DNA from: Bacillus carboniphilus
GTDB lineage: Bacteria; Bacillota; Bacilli; Bacillales; JAIVKR01
Direction: 5' to 3'
DNA: 64,000 nt
Assembly: GCF_020524035.2 (NCBI RefSeq)
Contig: NZ_CP129013.1
Coordinates: 2,407,822 to 2,471,821 of the forward strand
Shown: positions 27,431-36,333 of the stretch, one piece after another
Layout of the letters: every line of letters begins with the position of its first letter
How positions within the stretch are numbered: position 1 is the first letter of the stretch
Position numbers and translations under genes: made by a program
The notes under the pieces: generated by a model
Database searches by the model: none
What the model saw: the letters and a program-made list of their open reading frames with translations, nothing else
What the model was told of the DNA's origin: nothing

Positions 27431-29823
27431 TTAGTATGCCCCCCTTACTCGTAAGCGTCCAAGCTCTTCAGCGGTATAACGAACGGTACTTTTAGCAAGT
27501 TCTCGCCCATCAATCGGAACAGATAAATGAAACTCATAAACGCCTCCGCTTCCTAGCGAACCTCTTATTCCTCTGGCTTTCTCACTTGCCGATAAAGGAG
27601 TCACCTTCACAGAAGAACCAGATTTACTTAATAGCTCAGGTCCGGCTTCACCAACGATCGCTGCACCACTACCAAACAAATGACCACCCGTTGCTAAAAA
27701 TGGAATATTCGGAATTATCGGAGCATTAACTTTCGGTATATTATTTAGAAGCTTTGCAGGTGTATTAAAGCCATCAATAAATTTATTCACCATTCTAATA
27801 ATTCCATTGATCACCGTTTTCATGCCTGTTTTCAGCCCTTCCCATGCACCTAACGCTGTATCTTTCATTCCAGTAAAAGCTGAAGTAACGTGATCTTTAA
27901 TGGCATCCACAGGGGTTGAAATAGTCGTTTTCAATCCGTTCCATAAAGTTGATGCCGTGGACTTAATAGAATTCCATGTATTCGTTAAACTATTTTTGAC
28001 TCCATCCCATACACTAGTTGAAACACTCTTAATCGTGTTCCACACATTGCTGATGGTGTTTTTAATCCCATCAAAAATAGGACTAACTAATGCTTTTAAT
28101 CCATTCCAAACGGCTGTTAATTTTTCTTTAATCCATTCCCATACAGTAGAAGAAACGGTTTTAACCGATTCCCAAACATTCTTAATAATTATTTTTATAT
28201 TTTCAAAGACTGGGGATAGAATATAGATCAATGCAGTCCATATAGCTTGCAAATATTGAGTAATAAATCCCCAAACAGCTGAGGTTACTGTTGAAATAAC
28301 ATTCCATACATTTTCTATAATTGTTTTAATACTTTCAAAAATAGGAGATACAAAAGAAAGAATCCCTTGCCAAATAACGGATAAAAATTCTTTGATCCCT
28401 TCCCATACCACACTTGTTACAGCTGAGATTCCATTCCAAACTTCTATGAAGAAAGCTTTAAGCGCATTAAGCGAAATCCAAAATAACTCTTTGATAACCT
28501 CCCAAAAAGCAATAAAAAACTCTTTGATTTGCTCCCAATATATTAAAACAGTCAATATAGCCGCTAAAGCTAATATAATTCCAACAATCCACCCTAAAGC
28601 AACTGAGAAGGTTATCCCTAGAGTCGTCACTATTCCTACTAAGGCTGAGATTATCGGAAGAACAATTCCTGCTATAGCAATTAATCCTCCTAAGATAATT
28701 ATGAACATTTGAGCTTGAGGAGAGAGATTACTAAAAGCATCTGCCATAAAGGTAATACACTCTACTATTTTCTCTAATGCAGGTTGTAACGATTCAAAAA
28801 TGGTGATTCCCGCTTCTGCTAATGCACTTTTCATTTCTTCCACTCTACCAGAAAGATTATCTCCCATTGTTTCGGCTAAAGTTTGAGCAGATCCCTCACT
28901 ATTATTCATTGCTTCGCCAAGCTTAATGTATTCATCTTCACTTGCTGTAACAACTGCCATAGCACCACTCATCGCTTTCTCTCCAAAAAGAGTGGCGGCA
29001 TAAGCTGCTTGTTGATCTTCATCTAACCCTTTAAATCCAGAGCGTAAATCAGCCATTACTTGATCAAGTGTTTTCATCGAACCATCACTGTTTTTAAGCG
29101 AAACCCCTAATTGATCCATTGCTGATTTTACTTCAGACGTTGGATTCGATAAGTTGGTCATCATCGTTTGTAAAGCTGCTCCTGCATCCTTACCCTCAAT
29201 GCCTGCTCTAGACATCATTGCTAAAGCTTGTGTTGTATCTTCAAAAGAATATCCTAGTTTACTAGCAAGAGGTCCACAAACATTCAAACTATCCCCTAAA
29301 GAACCTACCGATGCTTCCGCATGGGTAGAAGCAGCCGCTAATGCATCAGCAACTTCTCCGCTATCAGCGCAGATTTTCCGAAAGCATTTAGTGAATCAGC
29401 CACAACATCTGCCGTGCTTGCTAAATCTTGATTTGAAGCTGCTGCTAAAGCTGAAATATTGTCAATTCCACTTAACATTTCTTCAGTCTCCCAGCCAGCT
29501 TTAGACAATGCAGTAAAAGCATTAGCTGCTTCTGTGGAACTAAACTGGGTTGTTTCACCAATTTGTCTCGCTTTTTCTTCAAAGGAAGTAAGTTCACTAC
29601 TTGTTGCATTCGTCACAGCAGCTACTTGCGACATCCCAGCTTCAAAACTCATTCCAGTTGAAATGGCTGATTTTCCAGCACCAACAATAGGAACTGATAG
29701 AGAGGCAAACAAATCACCAATACTGTCTAACTTTTGCCCAAGTTGTTCCAATTTCGTTTCTGTTTGCGCAACAGCTATGTTAAATTGATTAATTTCAGTC
29801 ATACTAATAAACGTGTTACTCAT
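27431..29823 (-). pseudogene. Phage tail tape measure protein, one frameshift
   Basis: The tape measure protein sets tail length and carries the chaperone-coated core of the tube. The N-terminus (MSNTFISMTEINQFN...) is at 29823 and the remainder runs to 27431. The frame changes near 29363-29369, where one missing G (GCGCT for GCGGCT) would restore SAADSGEVADALAAASTHAE. It has a PhageMin_Tail core and a hydrophobic segment near residues 370-420. Further on are three exact-length 44-residue repeats with Trp/Phe every 11 residues, and a C-terminal GEAGPELL motif. The length is about 797 residues if joined. Whether the shift is real is uncertain. Confidence 0.88.
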
Positions 29824-29856
29824 CTTTTCACCACCTAAAAAAAGAACTGATTTAGC

Positions 29857-30464
29857 TTAGCTACCAAACAGTTCCTTCCGATCATTTAATACATCCTCTG
29901 TAACCCTCTCTGCACTTTCATTAAATAAAGGAATGATACGAGAATTCTTTTTTCGATTCGCGTTAACAATAGCATTGTAAATCACATTTCGCTCCATCTC
30001 GTACTCATTTTTTTTCATCTCATTATATTTCTCCATTAAAATACTAAACTGCTTATACGTTAAGTCTCCTACTTCAGAAGGAGAAAATCCAAAGACAATT
30101 ACACCTTGTGCGATAATCTCTTCATACGTTAGTTCTTTTTTTTAGATATCTCCTTCTTCGCCTGTTGATGCTTTTGATGATTAAATCCTTTCGTAATAGC
30201 TTCTTGGATCTGCTTTGTGAAATATTCCATGCCATGTTCATTAATCACATCACCCATGATTTCCCCTGCTTCATTAATGGAGACAGGGTTTCCACCATAT
30301 TTCAGCCCGACAAACACTAACGTCCTAAATTCTGTCATTCCTGTATTTTTCTCATTTAATTGTGTAATAGGAAAACCAAGCATCTCCTCTGCTTCGCAAT
30401 GAGCATTAATAGGGTATCTTAAAAAGAATGCATTCTGATTCGTCTTAATAATCGTTTTATCCAT
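29857..30464 (-). CDS. Tail assembly chaperone, long (-1 frameshift, gpGT-like) product
   Basis: The G frame starts at the ATG 30462-30464 (GGAGG 9 bases upstream) and shifts -1 at A AAA AAG (30135-30141). It continues in the other frame as ELTYEEIIAQGVIVFGFS... to the stop at 29857-29859, adding 92 residues. The second frame has no good start of its own, is open across its full length, and sits between the major tail protein and the tape measure, exactly where lambda-type G/GT chaperones are encoded. The short and long forms together load tape-measure protein during tail assembly. Confidence 0.85.
30129..30464 (-). CDS. Tail assembly chaperone, short (gpG-like) product
   Basis: The 111-residue protein MDKTIIKTNQNAFF... 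ends QQAKKEISKKKN. It includes the conserved segment GFPITQLNEKNTGMTEFRTLVFVGLKYGG split across two helices. It is the normal in-frame product of the slippery gene. The lysine run at its end is encoded by the frameshift site itself. The ATG was chosen for its Shine-Dalgarno sequence over a start 22 codons earlier. Confidence 0.85.
   Translation of the reverse strand: MDKTIIKTNQNAFFLRYPINAHCEAEEMLGFPITQLNEKNTGMTEFRTLVFVGLKYGGNPVSINEAGEIMGDVINEHGMEYFTKQIQEAITKGFNHQKHQQAKKEISKKKN
30135..30143 (-). promoter_or_regulatory. Programmed -1 ribosomal frameshift site
   Basis: The coding strand reads AAAAAAAAG, giving the strong heptamer A AAA AAG, two codons before the stop of the short chaperone. Slipping back one base enters the long open second frame. 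Confidence 0.85.
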
Positions 30465-30535
30465 TTGGGTAAACCTCCAATATTTTTTTAAAACTTGAAA
30501 AGAGGTGAACAAAAAACGCTCACCTCTCAATTATT

Positions 30536-30949
30536 TTATGCATTTGCCACTTTCGTTTTTGCTAATGCTCCTGAACCTGTTAAAGACATGGAATAAGTGA
30601 CTAAATCGTCATATGGCATATCAATTGGGAAATCCGTTAAAATCGCATTTCCTTCATATTTTGTGCCACTTCCCATCACAACAACTATTTCTACATTTTC
30701 AGAGTTCAACCATTTATCTTCTAGGATACCATAGGCTTCATCTGACTCTACTAATGCACCATCACAATCAATGGACCACTCTTTAAATCCTTGAAGATTT
30801 TCTTTCCAAAAACCATTTGAATCTTTTGATGTACCATCAAGTGTTTCTGATGAACGATTTAATGTTGCATTTCGTTGACCCGCTAATACTTTATCTGTAT
30901 CGTTGTCCTTAATGTATACTTTACATTTCATTCCTTGCATTTTACTCAT
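30536..30949 (-). CDS. Major tail (tube) protein, TP901-1-like
   Basis: The 137-residue protein forms the stacked rings of a flexible tail. It begins MSKMQGMKCKVYIKDND and contains LDGTSKDSNGFWKENLQGFKEW, typical of the TP901-1/TIGR02126 group. GGAGG stands before the ATG. It lies 2 bases upstream of the preceding stop, in the canonical order completion protein, tube, chaperone, tape measure. Confidence 0.9.
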   Translation of the reverse strand: MSKMQGMKCKVYIKDNDTDKVLAGQRNATLNRSSETLDGTSKDSNGFWKENLQGFKEWSIDCDGALVESDEAYGILEDKWLNSENVEIVVVMGSGTKYEGNAILTDFPIDMPYDDLVTYSMSLTGSGALAKTKVANA

Positions 30950-30951
30950 AA

Positions 30952-31350
30952 TTATTCCTCCGACTCAATTTTAAATTTATAAATGATTTTTCCATAGTAA
31001 ATCTTTGATTCTTCTTCCTGTAATACTTCGAAACTTTTTAGATTTTGAGACAATAAAAATACACCTTCAACGGAAAGATCCTCCGATAAAGATGCTATAA
31101 TAGACTCAGCAATTGCAATCAATTCTTTCTTACCTTGAGCTTCGTGCCGGATGTTCAAGGTAAGTTCTATTTGTTGATCCATAGATGTTTTTGTTTCGTT
31201 CGGTTCAATTAAAATATCTCCTAACACTGCATAAGGATAAACCGCTGCATCTGATTCATAGTCATAAACAGATGTAATGCGATTCATCACGTCTGGATTA
31301 TTGACTAATCGATCATAAACAGCACTGTATACTTTTGTAAACTGGTTCAC
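30952..31350 (-). CDS. Tail completion/terminator protein (DUF3168-like)
   Basis: The 132-residue protein starts at a GTG behind AAAGGAG. It has the short alpha/beta layout of DUF3168 tail-completion proteins: FTKVYSAVYDRLVNNPDV at the N-terminus, then VYPYAVLGDI, then QQIELTLNIRHEAQGKKE. It caps the finished tail and would normally meet a head connector. It is the first surviving structural gene; everything upstream (connectors, capsid, portal, terminase) is absent. Confidence 0.75.
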   Translation of the reverse strand: MNQFTKVYSAVYDRLVNNPDVMNRITSVYDYESDAAVYPYAVLGDILIEPNETKTSMDQQIELTLNIRHEAQGKKELIAIAESIIASLSEDLSVEGVFLLSQNLKSFEVLQEEESKIYYGKIIYKFKIESEE

Positions 31351-31395
31351 TTTCTATCAAATCTCCTTTCTGAATGATAGACTATTCATTTTCAA

Positions 31396-31428
31396 TTAGG
31401 AGAGATCCTTGATCTCCTTTCTACCCAT
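31396..31428 (-). CDS. Possible 10-residue peptide or decayed gene start
   Basis: A very strong ribosome binding site (AAAGGAGGTGGTGACC then ATG) opens a frame of only ten codons, MGRKEIKDLS. It may be the stump of a deleted head-tail connector gene. Its coding DNA includes a GGAGATC/GATCTCC inverted repeat. Confidence 0.3.
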   Translation of the reverse strand: MGRKEIKDLS

Positions 31429-31455
31429 GGTCACCACCTCCTTTCAAAGAATTAA

Positions 31456-31480
31456 AAACACATCCTATTCGGATGTGTTT
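31456..31480. terminator. Symmetrical hairpin upstream of the tail operon
   Basis: AAACACATCC and GGATGTGTTT pair perfectly over a 5-base loop, with A/T tracts on both sides. It could end transcription in either direction between the cassette promoter region and the tail genes. Confidence 0.6.
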
Positions 31481-31496
31481 AAAAAGTTTTTAGTTT

Positions 31497-31683
31497 TTCT
31501 ACACTACCATCTTAGCACTTACATTTGGGTTTGCTTTGCCCTTTGTCTGCCATTTTTCGTCTCACTCTTTTTGAACGTTGGATAGAACATTGTTTTCGTC
31601 AACCTCTTAAGATTTTTTCTACATTACCATCTTAACACCCAACTTCAGCTTTGCTTTGCCCTTTGTCTGCCACTATTCGTCTG
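31497..31683 (-). repeat. Two direct repeats 120 bp apart, each with a 13-residue frame
   Basis: About 67 bases at 31497-31563 recur at 31617-31683, shifted by exactly 120. On the minus strand each opens a short frame: ATG MADKGQSKPKCKC (31512-31553) and GTG MADKGQSKAEVGC (31632-31673). The first eight residues are identical and both end in cysteine. Confidence 0.7.
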
Positions 31684-31876
31684 CATGCACTTAATAAAAA
31701 CTATGGATTTATTCATTAATAAATCAATGATTAAGAGATGTCTCAAAGATTAATCATAGTATTACTACCATTATTCATTCCTCAATGACAAGTAGAAGAA
31801 CCGTTAAATAACTTTGAATGACTTTACATTCTCTAATGAAACGTTTCCATTCATTCTCGGAAAAGTCATTGGGAAA
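31684..31876. other. Intergenic DNA before the glycosylation cassette
   Basis: No gene or clear minus-strand promoter for the tail operon is seen. The region is AT-rich and may be the scar left where head genes were lost. Confidence 0.35.
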
Positions 31877-31906
31877 TTGTCTTTTATCAGTTTAAATGAC
31901 TATAAT
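31877..31906 (+). promoter_or_regulatory. Sigma-A promoter of the glycosylation cassette
   Basis: TTGTCT (31877-31882), an 18-base spacer and a perfect TATAAT (31901-31906) lie about 48 bases before the GT2 start codon. The cassette therefore has its own promoter, independent of phage genes. Confidence 0.65.
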
Positions 31907-31953
31907 ATAAAAAGGCTACTGTCGAACAACCTTTGCTAGGAGGATTATTTTCA

Positions 31954-32895
31954 ATGAAAATTGCTGTATTAATTCCTTGCTTTAATGAAGAGCGAACAAT
32001 TGGAAAAGTAATTAATGACTTTAAACAGGAACTACCTGATGCTGAAATTTACGTCTATGATAACAATTCCTCTGACCGCACGTCAGAAATTGCTATTCGT
32101 CATGGAGCTATTGTTAAGCATGAACCAAGACAAGGAAAAGGAAATGTCGTTCGCGCTATGTTTAGTGAAATTGATGCTGATTACTATGTAATGGCTGATG
32201 GAGATGATACATATCCTGCAGAGTTTGTACATCAACTACTCCAACCCTTAATAGAAAAAAAGGCCCACATGGTGATAGGAGATCGATTATCAAACAATAC
32301 CTATCGTGAACAGAATAAACGTCAGTTTCATAATTTAGGGAATAGATTGGTGAAGGGTCTCATTAACTCTTTATATAAAAGTTCACTTTCGGACATCATG
32401 ACGGGGTATCGAGCTTTTAATCGCTTCTTTGTTAAATCTATGCCCGTATTAAGTCCTGGTTTTGAAATTGAAAGTGAGATGACTATTCATGCACTTGACA
32501 AACGATTTATAGTTGAAGAAATACCCATTGTTTATCGAGATCGACCTGAAGGAAGTGAATCAAAGTTACACACTTTTTCTGATGGGTATAAAGTGTTAAA
32601 AATGGTATTTGTTCTATTTAAAGATTATAAACCACTAATGTTTTTTTCACTTTGGTCAGCCTTTTTTTTAATTAGCGGATTAGCAGTTGGAAGCCCTGTC
32701 ATAGTTGAGTTTATTCAAACTTCTTTCATCACAAAGGTCCCATCCGCAATACTAGCAGTTGGGTTAATTCTTGTGTCAATCATGTTTATGATAAGTGGGT
32801 TAATATTGGATACCGTAGCTTCTGTCCACCGAAAACAATATGAGTTAGAGTTGAAGAGGATTTATGACACTATCGAGGAACAGAGAATTGATTAA
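31954..32895 (+). CDS. GT2 glycosyltransferase (polyprenyl-phosphate sugar synthase-like)
   Basis: The 313-residue protein begins MKIAVLIPCFNEERTIGKVI. It has the GT-A donor site with the metal-binding ADGDDTYP and the acceptor segment IMTGYRAF. Two C-terminal membrane helices follow, as in CsbB, GtrB and dolichyl-phosphate mannose synthases. It would load a sugar onto undecaprenyl phosphate at the inner membrane face. The ATG follows AGGAGG. The next gene overlaps by 32 bases, so this is the first gene of a four-gene operon. Confidence 0.85.
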   Translation: MKIAVLIPCFNEERTIGKVINDFKQELPDAEIYVYDNNSSDRTSEIAIRHGAIVKHEPRQGKGNVVRAMFSEIDADYYVMADGDDTYPAEFVHQLLQPLIEKKAHMVIGDRLSNNTYREQNKRQFHNLGNRLVKGLINSLYKSSLSDIMTGYRAFNRFFVKSMPVLSPGFEIESEMTIHALDKRFIVEEIPIVYRDRPEGSESKLHTFSDGYKVLKMVFVLFKDYKPLMFFSLWSAFFLISGLAVGSPVIVEFIQTSFITKVPSAILAVGLILVSIMFMISGLILDTVASVHRKQYELELKRIYDTIEEQRID

Positions 32896-34627
32896 ATATG
32901 TTAGAGAAGTTGTTCAAAAAGTCAGTTTTGAATATTCACTTACAGTCATTTTATTAATTGTTACTTCTTTTTCCGTTCAATTGTTTTATATCCCTTTTCA
33001 CTTATGGGGAGCAATTGGTTTATTGTTTTTAATCGTCACTGCATATACTTTCCTTCAAAAAAGGATAAATCACCTAACCGTTTATAACAAAATCGTCATT
33101 GCAGGATTCACTCTTTTTTTTATTGTTAGCAGCTCTGGGCATCCTGCTCATCATGAAAACTTATCGTTATTTATGAAAGTTTTAATTTTGTTTGGTGCAT
33201 TCATCTATAGTTATTTCATTCTATTGTTTATTTTTTCTTTATTCCTGACAAGACAATCATCCAATCCTCATAAAGAAGTAAAAGGTTCAAAAATATTACT
33301 ATACGCTTCTCCTAGTTTATTGGTTTGGACTGCCTTTTTACTCGCTTTCTTCCCTGGCGTATTGACACCAGATTCATTTGCTCAATGGGGACAAGCACAT
33401 GGGGAACCGTACAATGATTGGCACCCACTCATGTACACTCTATTTATAAAGATGATGATTCAAATTATTGATTCTCCTGCAACAATTGCTATAGTTCAAA
33501 TTCTTTTCATGGCATTCGTATTCGGGTATATTCTTTATCGTTTTGAAAAAAAAGGATTTTCCAGTAAAGGACTATTCATTATTGCCGTTATACTAGCGAT
33601 ACTCCCAATGAATGGTATTCATTCTATTACGTTATGGAAAGATGTATTTTACAACAGTTTTTTATTTTTGTTTACTTTTTGCCTTATAGAAATTTCCCTT
33701 TCAAAAGGTAAATGGCTTTTAAACCAAAAGTACTTGTTCCTTTTTATTTTTTCATCTTTTGGACTTGTATTTTTCCGTCATAACGGATTCCCTGTATTTG
33801 TTATTACAATACTAATCCTACTGTTTACTTTTAGATATTATTGGAAGAGAATTGTAATTGTTGCAGCTTTAACAATTGGAGCTCACAGCCTGTTTACTGG
33901 CCCTATATTTTCTCTTCTAGACGTAACACCATCTGATCCAAATGAGATGCTCAGTATACCAACTCAACAAATAGCCTATGTTTTAGTTCAAGATGGAGAA
34001 GTCACTGACAGTCAGTTAGGTTACTTGAATGAGATATTGCCTATTGAATTATGGAAAGAAAAGTACCACCCCTATTTATCAGACCCTATTAAATTTTCAA
34101 AAGAATACAATAGACAGGCTATCTTTCCTAATAATCTTTCTACTTTTATTAAAACTTGGAGTGAGATCTGTATACAGAACCCTAAGCTCGTTACAAAAGC
34201 TTTTCTTATGCAAACTTCTCTTGTCTGGCAGATTAATGAGCCAGACGGTTTAGGCAAGCAAACTACCTATGTAAACTATGTTTATAAAAATGACTATGGT
34301 ATAGTGAGAGAACCTATTTCTTTAAACTTATCAAAATGGTTACACGCTTATTTGGAAGCTACTAACCAAGGGGTAGTAAGGATGGCCCTATGGCGGACTT
34401 CTATGCATACTTTTCTTTTCCTATTTTTAACGTATGTTGCTATTATTCGATTTGGAAAAAGGGCAATAATTGTAGTATTACCCACTCTTCTGAACACTGC
34501 TAGTGTGTTTGTTGCCTTACCTGCCCAAAGTTATCGATACTTATATGGCACTACATTAGTGACAATATTATTACTTTTATTTTTATTATCCAGTAAAAGG
34601 GACGAGAAGAATGTTGAAATCAATTAA
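32864..34627 (+). CDS. DUF6020 multi-pass membrane protein, probable GT-C glycosyltransferase
   Basis: The 587-residue protein has about 12 hydrophobic helices. The first extracellular loop near residues 165-190 contains FFPGVLTPDSFAQWGQAHG followed by NDWHPLMYTL. The acidic and His residues there match the catalytic-loop style of DUF6020/GT-C enzymes that use lipid-linked sugars. It would transfer the sugar made by the GT2 enzyme to a surface polymer. It overlaps both neighbours (32 and 17 bases), indicating tight coupling. The acceptor is unknown. Confidence 0.75.
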   Translation: MTLSRNRELIKYVREVVQKVSFEYSLTVILLIVTSFSVQLFYIPFHLWGAIGLLFLIVTAYTFLQKRINHLTVYNKIVIAGFTLFFIVSSSGHPAHHENLSLFMKVLILFGAFIYSYFILLFIFSLFLTRQSSNPHKEVKGSKILLYASPSLLVWTAFLLAFFPGVLTPDSFAQWGQAHGEPYNDWHPLMYTLFIKMMIQIIDSPATIAIVQILFMAFVFGYILYRFEKKGFSSKGLFIIAVILAILPMNGIHSITLWKDVFYNSFLFLFTFCLIEISLSKGKWLLNQKYLFLFIFSSFGLVFFRHNGFPVFVITILILLFTFRYYWKRIVIVAALTIGAHSLFTGPIFSLLDVTPSDPNEMLSIPTQQIAYVLVQDGEVTDSQLGYLNEILPIELWKEKYHPYLSDPIKFSKEYNRQAIFPNNLSTFIKTWSEICIQNPKLVTKAFLMQTSLVWQINEPDGLGKQTTYVNYVYKNDYGIVREPISLNLSKWLHAYLEATNQGVVRMALWRTSMHTFLFLFLTYVAIIRFGKRAIIVVLPTLLNTASVFVALPAQSYRYLYGTTLVTILLLLFLLSSKRDEKNVEIN

Positions 34628-34964
34628 ACAATCAATTTCAAAGAATAAAAAAGGGATTATCTTGATGATTATTGCTTCCTTTTTAATTTCTATTGGACAG
34701 CTTCTTTGGAAGCTGTCCAATGGAACGATCTCATTAGAATTATTATTGGGATTAGTTCTATACGGATTAGGTGCTGTCATCATGATTATCGCTTTTCAAT
34801 ATGGAAGTTTATCGGTGCTCCATCCTCTCCTTAGTTTGAGTTATATTTTCGCTATTCTACTTGGATTATGGATATTGGATGAAAAACTTCTGTTCGTAAA
34901 TTATTTTGGTATTCTCCTCATTATAGTAGGGTCTATACTCATTGGTGGAGGAGATGTAGAGTAA
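34611..34964 (+). CDS. Small EamA/SMR-type transporter, first subunit (ArnE-like)
   Basis: The 117-residue protein has four membrane helices, with QLLWKLSNGT after the first helix and SVLHPLLSLSYIFAILLGLWIL in the third and fourth. This is the half-size EamA form seen in ArnE and other lipid-linked sugar flippase subunits. It is encoded head to tail with a second such subunit, one base overlapping. In this setting it probably flips the undecaprenyl-phosphate sugar across the membrane. Confidence 0.8.
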   Translation: MLKSIKQSISKNKKGIILMIIASFLISIGQLLWKLSNGTISLELLLGLVLYGLGAVIMIIAFQYGSLSVLHPLLSLSYIFAILLGLWILDEKLLFVNYFGILLIIVGSILIGGGDVE

Positions 34965-35290
34965 TGAAAATTTTTATTCTTGTTATAACAATGACACTTT
35001 TAGGAGCTTTAGGAGGCTATTTTTTCAAACTCGCTACCTCTTCTGGCTTAAAGTTAAACAAACGTTTGTTTTTTTATGTTGGACTAGGTATCGTTCTATA
35101 TTTATCAGGTGCTTTTCTTAATATTATTTTATTAAAACACTTGCCATATACAATTGCATTTCCACTCACATCATTTACGTATATTTGGACAATGGTCATT
35201 TCCTACTTTGGATTAAAAGAAATAATGACTGCTAGAAAAATTGTGGGTACTATATTTATACTCTTAGGTGCTTTTTTATTAATACTATAA
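34964..35290 (+). CDS. Small EamA/SMR-type transporter, second subunit (ArnF-like)
   Basis: The 108-residue four-helix protein has GGYFFKLATSSG after helix 1 and PYTIAFPLTSFTYIWTMVIS in helix 3. It pairs with the preceding gene as a probable heterodimeric flippase. The operon ends here; the next gene is on the opposite strand. Confidence 0.8.
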   Translation: MKIFILVITMTLLGALGGYFFKLATSSGLKLNKRLFFYVGLGIVLYLSGAFLNIILLKHLPYTIAFPLTSFTYIWTMVISYFGLKEIMTARKIVGTIFILLGAFLLIL

Positions 35291-35475
35291 AATATTTCTA
35301 GTCCTATTTCTACAAAGAAATATAGATTAACCTCATTACAAAACCTTATTAGAGTGAGGAGGAAGCTAGAGACTTTACTTTTTATCATGCTATTCACTTT
35401 TTTCTTAAAAAGAAGAATCTTTAGCTCCTCCCTAATTAAATGTTTAATTCTTTTCATCTTCCTCACTATACAAGG

Positions 35476-35910
35476 TTAATCATACACTTCCACGTTTAAG
35501 ATAAGAGCTAACTTGTAAAACATTTTTGCCTTCATTCGATAATATTTCCTCTCACTTAACCCAAGTTCGTTATACACTTCATAATCATAAACATCATCAC
35601 CTGAGAGATAACGTTTCACTACGATGGCTCTTTCAAATTCATCAAGTCTATTAATTGCCTTTTGAACATTTTCAATGAGTTTTTGCTTACGTCTCATGAA
35701 GTCAATGTTCTTAATAGCGATATCTTCTGTTGAAGAATAAAATTGATTTGTTTTTGTCGGCGGCAAAAGAGAATAAGAGGCTGTTATTTTTGGTTGACGT
35801 TCCTCTGGCTCTGACAACATATATATTTTATATTTTTCTAAAATACTTTCTGTTGCTTTTTTCGTCTGTTTCACATTTATTTTCAAATCTTCTACTAAAA
35901 GTGTTCCCAC
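35476..35910 (-). CDS. ArpU-family late phage transcriptional regulator
   Basis: The 144-residue protein has a helical N-terminus and a sigma-region-4-like C-terminal helix-turn-helix (DEFERAIVVKRYLSGDD...YNELGLSERKYYRMKAKMF). This is the form of ArpU/RinA proteins that switch on packaging and late genes in Gram-positive phages. The start is a GTG behind AAGGGGG. In intact prophages this gene lies just before terminase. Here it is followed by the unrelated glycosylation cassette on the other strand. Confidence 0.8.
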   Translation of the reverse strand: MGTLLVEDLKINVKQTKKATESILEKYKIYMLSEPEERQPKITASYSLLPPTKTNQFYSSTEDIAIKNIDFMRRKQKLIENVQKAINRLDEFERAIVVKRYLSGDDVYDYEVYNELGLSERKYYRMKAKMFYKLALILNVEVYD

Positions 35911-35971
35911 ACCATTACCCCCTTGTTACTGAATCTATTACTACATATGTCTGCATTACTATAAAACCAAT

Positions 35972-36223
35972 CTAGATATTATCTTTTGTGATCCATAAAC
36001 TTTCTTTCACACTCTCTTCTTCTTTTAAATGTTTCACTACTCTTAAACCTTTCTCTCTTAACGCCTCCTCTAAATCATCTAAGTAATGTCCTTCTATCTC
36101 TATTTCTTTTAGTCTATTGTGTAAGCAACGATTGCTCATATGAACTGGTACTTCAATTACATGCTTTGTCGAAAAGACAATTACTTCACTCGTTGATATT
36201 GTGACTTCCTTATAAATGTTCAT
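35972..36223 (-). CDS. Small phage-region protein, unknown function
   Basis: The 83-residue protein starts MNIYKEVTISTSEVIVF and ends ESLWITKDNI, behind AAAAGGAGGGG. It has a mixed alpha/beta composition with no membrane segment or signal peptide. It lies 61 bases upstream of the ArpU gene and probably shares its transcript. No family is recognised. Confidence 0.65.
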   Translation of the reverse strand: MNIYKEVTISTSEVIVFSTKHVIEVPVHMSNRCLHNRLKEIEIEGHYLDDLEEALREKGLRVVKHLKEEESVKESLWITKDNI

Positions 36224-36333
36224 ACTATCCCCTCCTTTTATTGTAAAAAATGCTAATCATTCATCTTGAACAATACCTTTTCTTTTTTCCATTTTTATAA
36301 TATGATTTTTTAGTAAATAACCGTAAAATGTAG

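Noticed and set aside
31846..31860. cre-like sequence TGAAACGTTTCCA before the glycosylation cassette
   Set aside because: It is one base short of the 14-base cre pattern, so the symmetry around CG is wrong.
35203..35466. 87-codon minus-strand frame
   Set aside because: It overlaps the ArnF-like gene on the other strand and has no ribosome binding site.
36224..36333. aimP candidate after the AimR-like gene
   Set aside because: Only an 11-codon frame (MEKRKGIVQDE) is found; it has no signal peptide and none of the usual AimP features.
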